Part shown: positions 15,179-15,323 of the stretch, piece after piece
Layout: the number at the start of each line of letters is the position of its first letter
How positions within the stretch are numbered: the stretch's first letter is position 1
DNA from: Bacteroidales bacterium
GTDB taxonomy: Bacteria; Bacteroidota; Bacteroidia; Bacteroidales; UBA932
NCBI GenBank assembly: GCA_004555145.1
Contig: SFJB01000027.1
Coordinates: 1 to 15,323, forward strand
Length of the DNA: 15,323 nucleotides
Direction: 5' to 3'
Notes under the pieces: generated by a model
Seen by the model: only the letters and a program-made list of their open reading frames with translations
The model's database searches: none
What the model was told of the DNA's origin: nothing
Position numbers and translations under genes: made by a program

Positions 15179-15211
15179 AAAAAAGGGATGGCTCCCTAAG
15201 AAACCATCCCT
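15179..15211 (-). terminator. Intrinsic terminator after rpsO
   Basis: On the minus strand, AGGGATGGTTTC (15211-15200) pairs with GGGAGCCATCCCT, allowing G-U pairs, around a TTAG loop, and is followed by TTTTTT (15184-15179). It sits about 19 nt after the rpsO stop codon and about 42 nt ahead of the pnp ATG, so it should reduce or gate pnp expression from the rpsO promoter. Confidence 0.88.
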
Positions 15212-15229
15212 GGATCTTTCCTATCGTGA

Positions 15230-15323
15230 TTATCGACGGAGACCGAGCTCCTTGACGATACTTCTGTATCTCTCAATGTCAACCTTCTGGAGATAGTCCA
15301 GAATCTGACGTCTCTTACCTACA
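15230..15323 (-). CDS. rpsO: 30S ribosomal protein S15, C-terminal part
   Basis: The window ends inside this gene; the final 30 codons and TAA (15232-15230) are present. The encoded end is [20 protein letters not shown], then IVKELGLRR, the diagnostic C-terminus of S15 (family PF00312), which binds 16S rRNA helices 20-22 early in small-subunit assembly. Position 15323 is the third base of a codon that continues outside. Only one third or so of the roughly 89-residue protein is visible, but the match is clear, and rpsO-pnp adjacency is widely conserved. Confidence 0.96.
   Translation of the reverse strand, partial: VGKRRQILDYLQKVDIERYRSIVKELGLRR

Overview
The window looks like a chromosomal segment from the order Bacteroidales, probably a gut-type relative of Alistipes or 'Cryptobacteroides'; genus is not resolved. 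The evidence is Bacteroidetes-style -7 boxes (TAnnTTTG), few Shine-Dalgarno sequences, signal peptides ending in A|Q, a secreted C69 dipeptidase, a TolB/S9-type secreted peptidase, PheS with a zinc-ribbon-like insert, and a unimodular QueF. Most of the window is GC-rich and housekeeping in character. I see no phage, CRISPR array, insertion sequence or defence system.

Left edge (1-521): the last 65 codons of an unrecognised, AT-richer gene, then a hairpin terminator and a tRNA-Ser(GCU) gene on the minus strand with a good Bacteroidales promoter. The AT-rich gene lies against the 3' end of the tRNA, a common place for islands to integrate, but no att repeat is visible here.

Minus-strand pair (522-3359): a secreted C69 dipeptidase followed with no gap (TAAATG) by a secreted alkaline phosphatase. 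Together they would recover amino acids and phosphate from peptides and phosphoesters in the periplasm or outside the cell.

Plus-strand run (3406-12568): a small secreted protein, pheS, the queuosine-precursor transporter gene yhhQ and queF (overlapping by ATGA), a 942-residue S9 peptidase, a DUF1846 protein, a MOP-superfamily polysaccharide flippase, and a lipoprotein cyclophilin. Tight spacings (2, -4, 8, 4 and -4 nt) suggest three transcriptional blocks: small protein-pheS, yhhQ-queF, and S9-DUF1846-flippase-cyclophilin. The 74-nt gap before yhhQ carries two mutually exclusive hairpins. The 62-nt gap before the S9 gene carries a weak promoter match.

Right edge (12569-15323): directly after the cyclophilin stop codon there is a match to the sigma-54 -24/-12 promoter, followed about 80 nt later by a strong intrinsic terminator, so a small non-coding RNA is possible. 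Then, on the minus strand, pnp (PNPase with a long Arg/Asp/Glu-rich tail) and its terminator. Upstream of pnp is the conserved partner rpsO, represented by its last 30 codons and followed by its own terminator. The most interesting items are the sigma-54/sRNA candidate, the hairpin switch ahead of the queuosine genes, the DUF1846-flippase-cyclophilin cluster and the PNPase tail.
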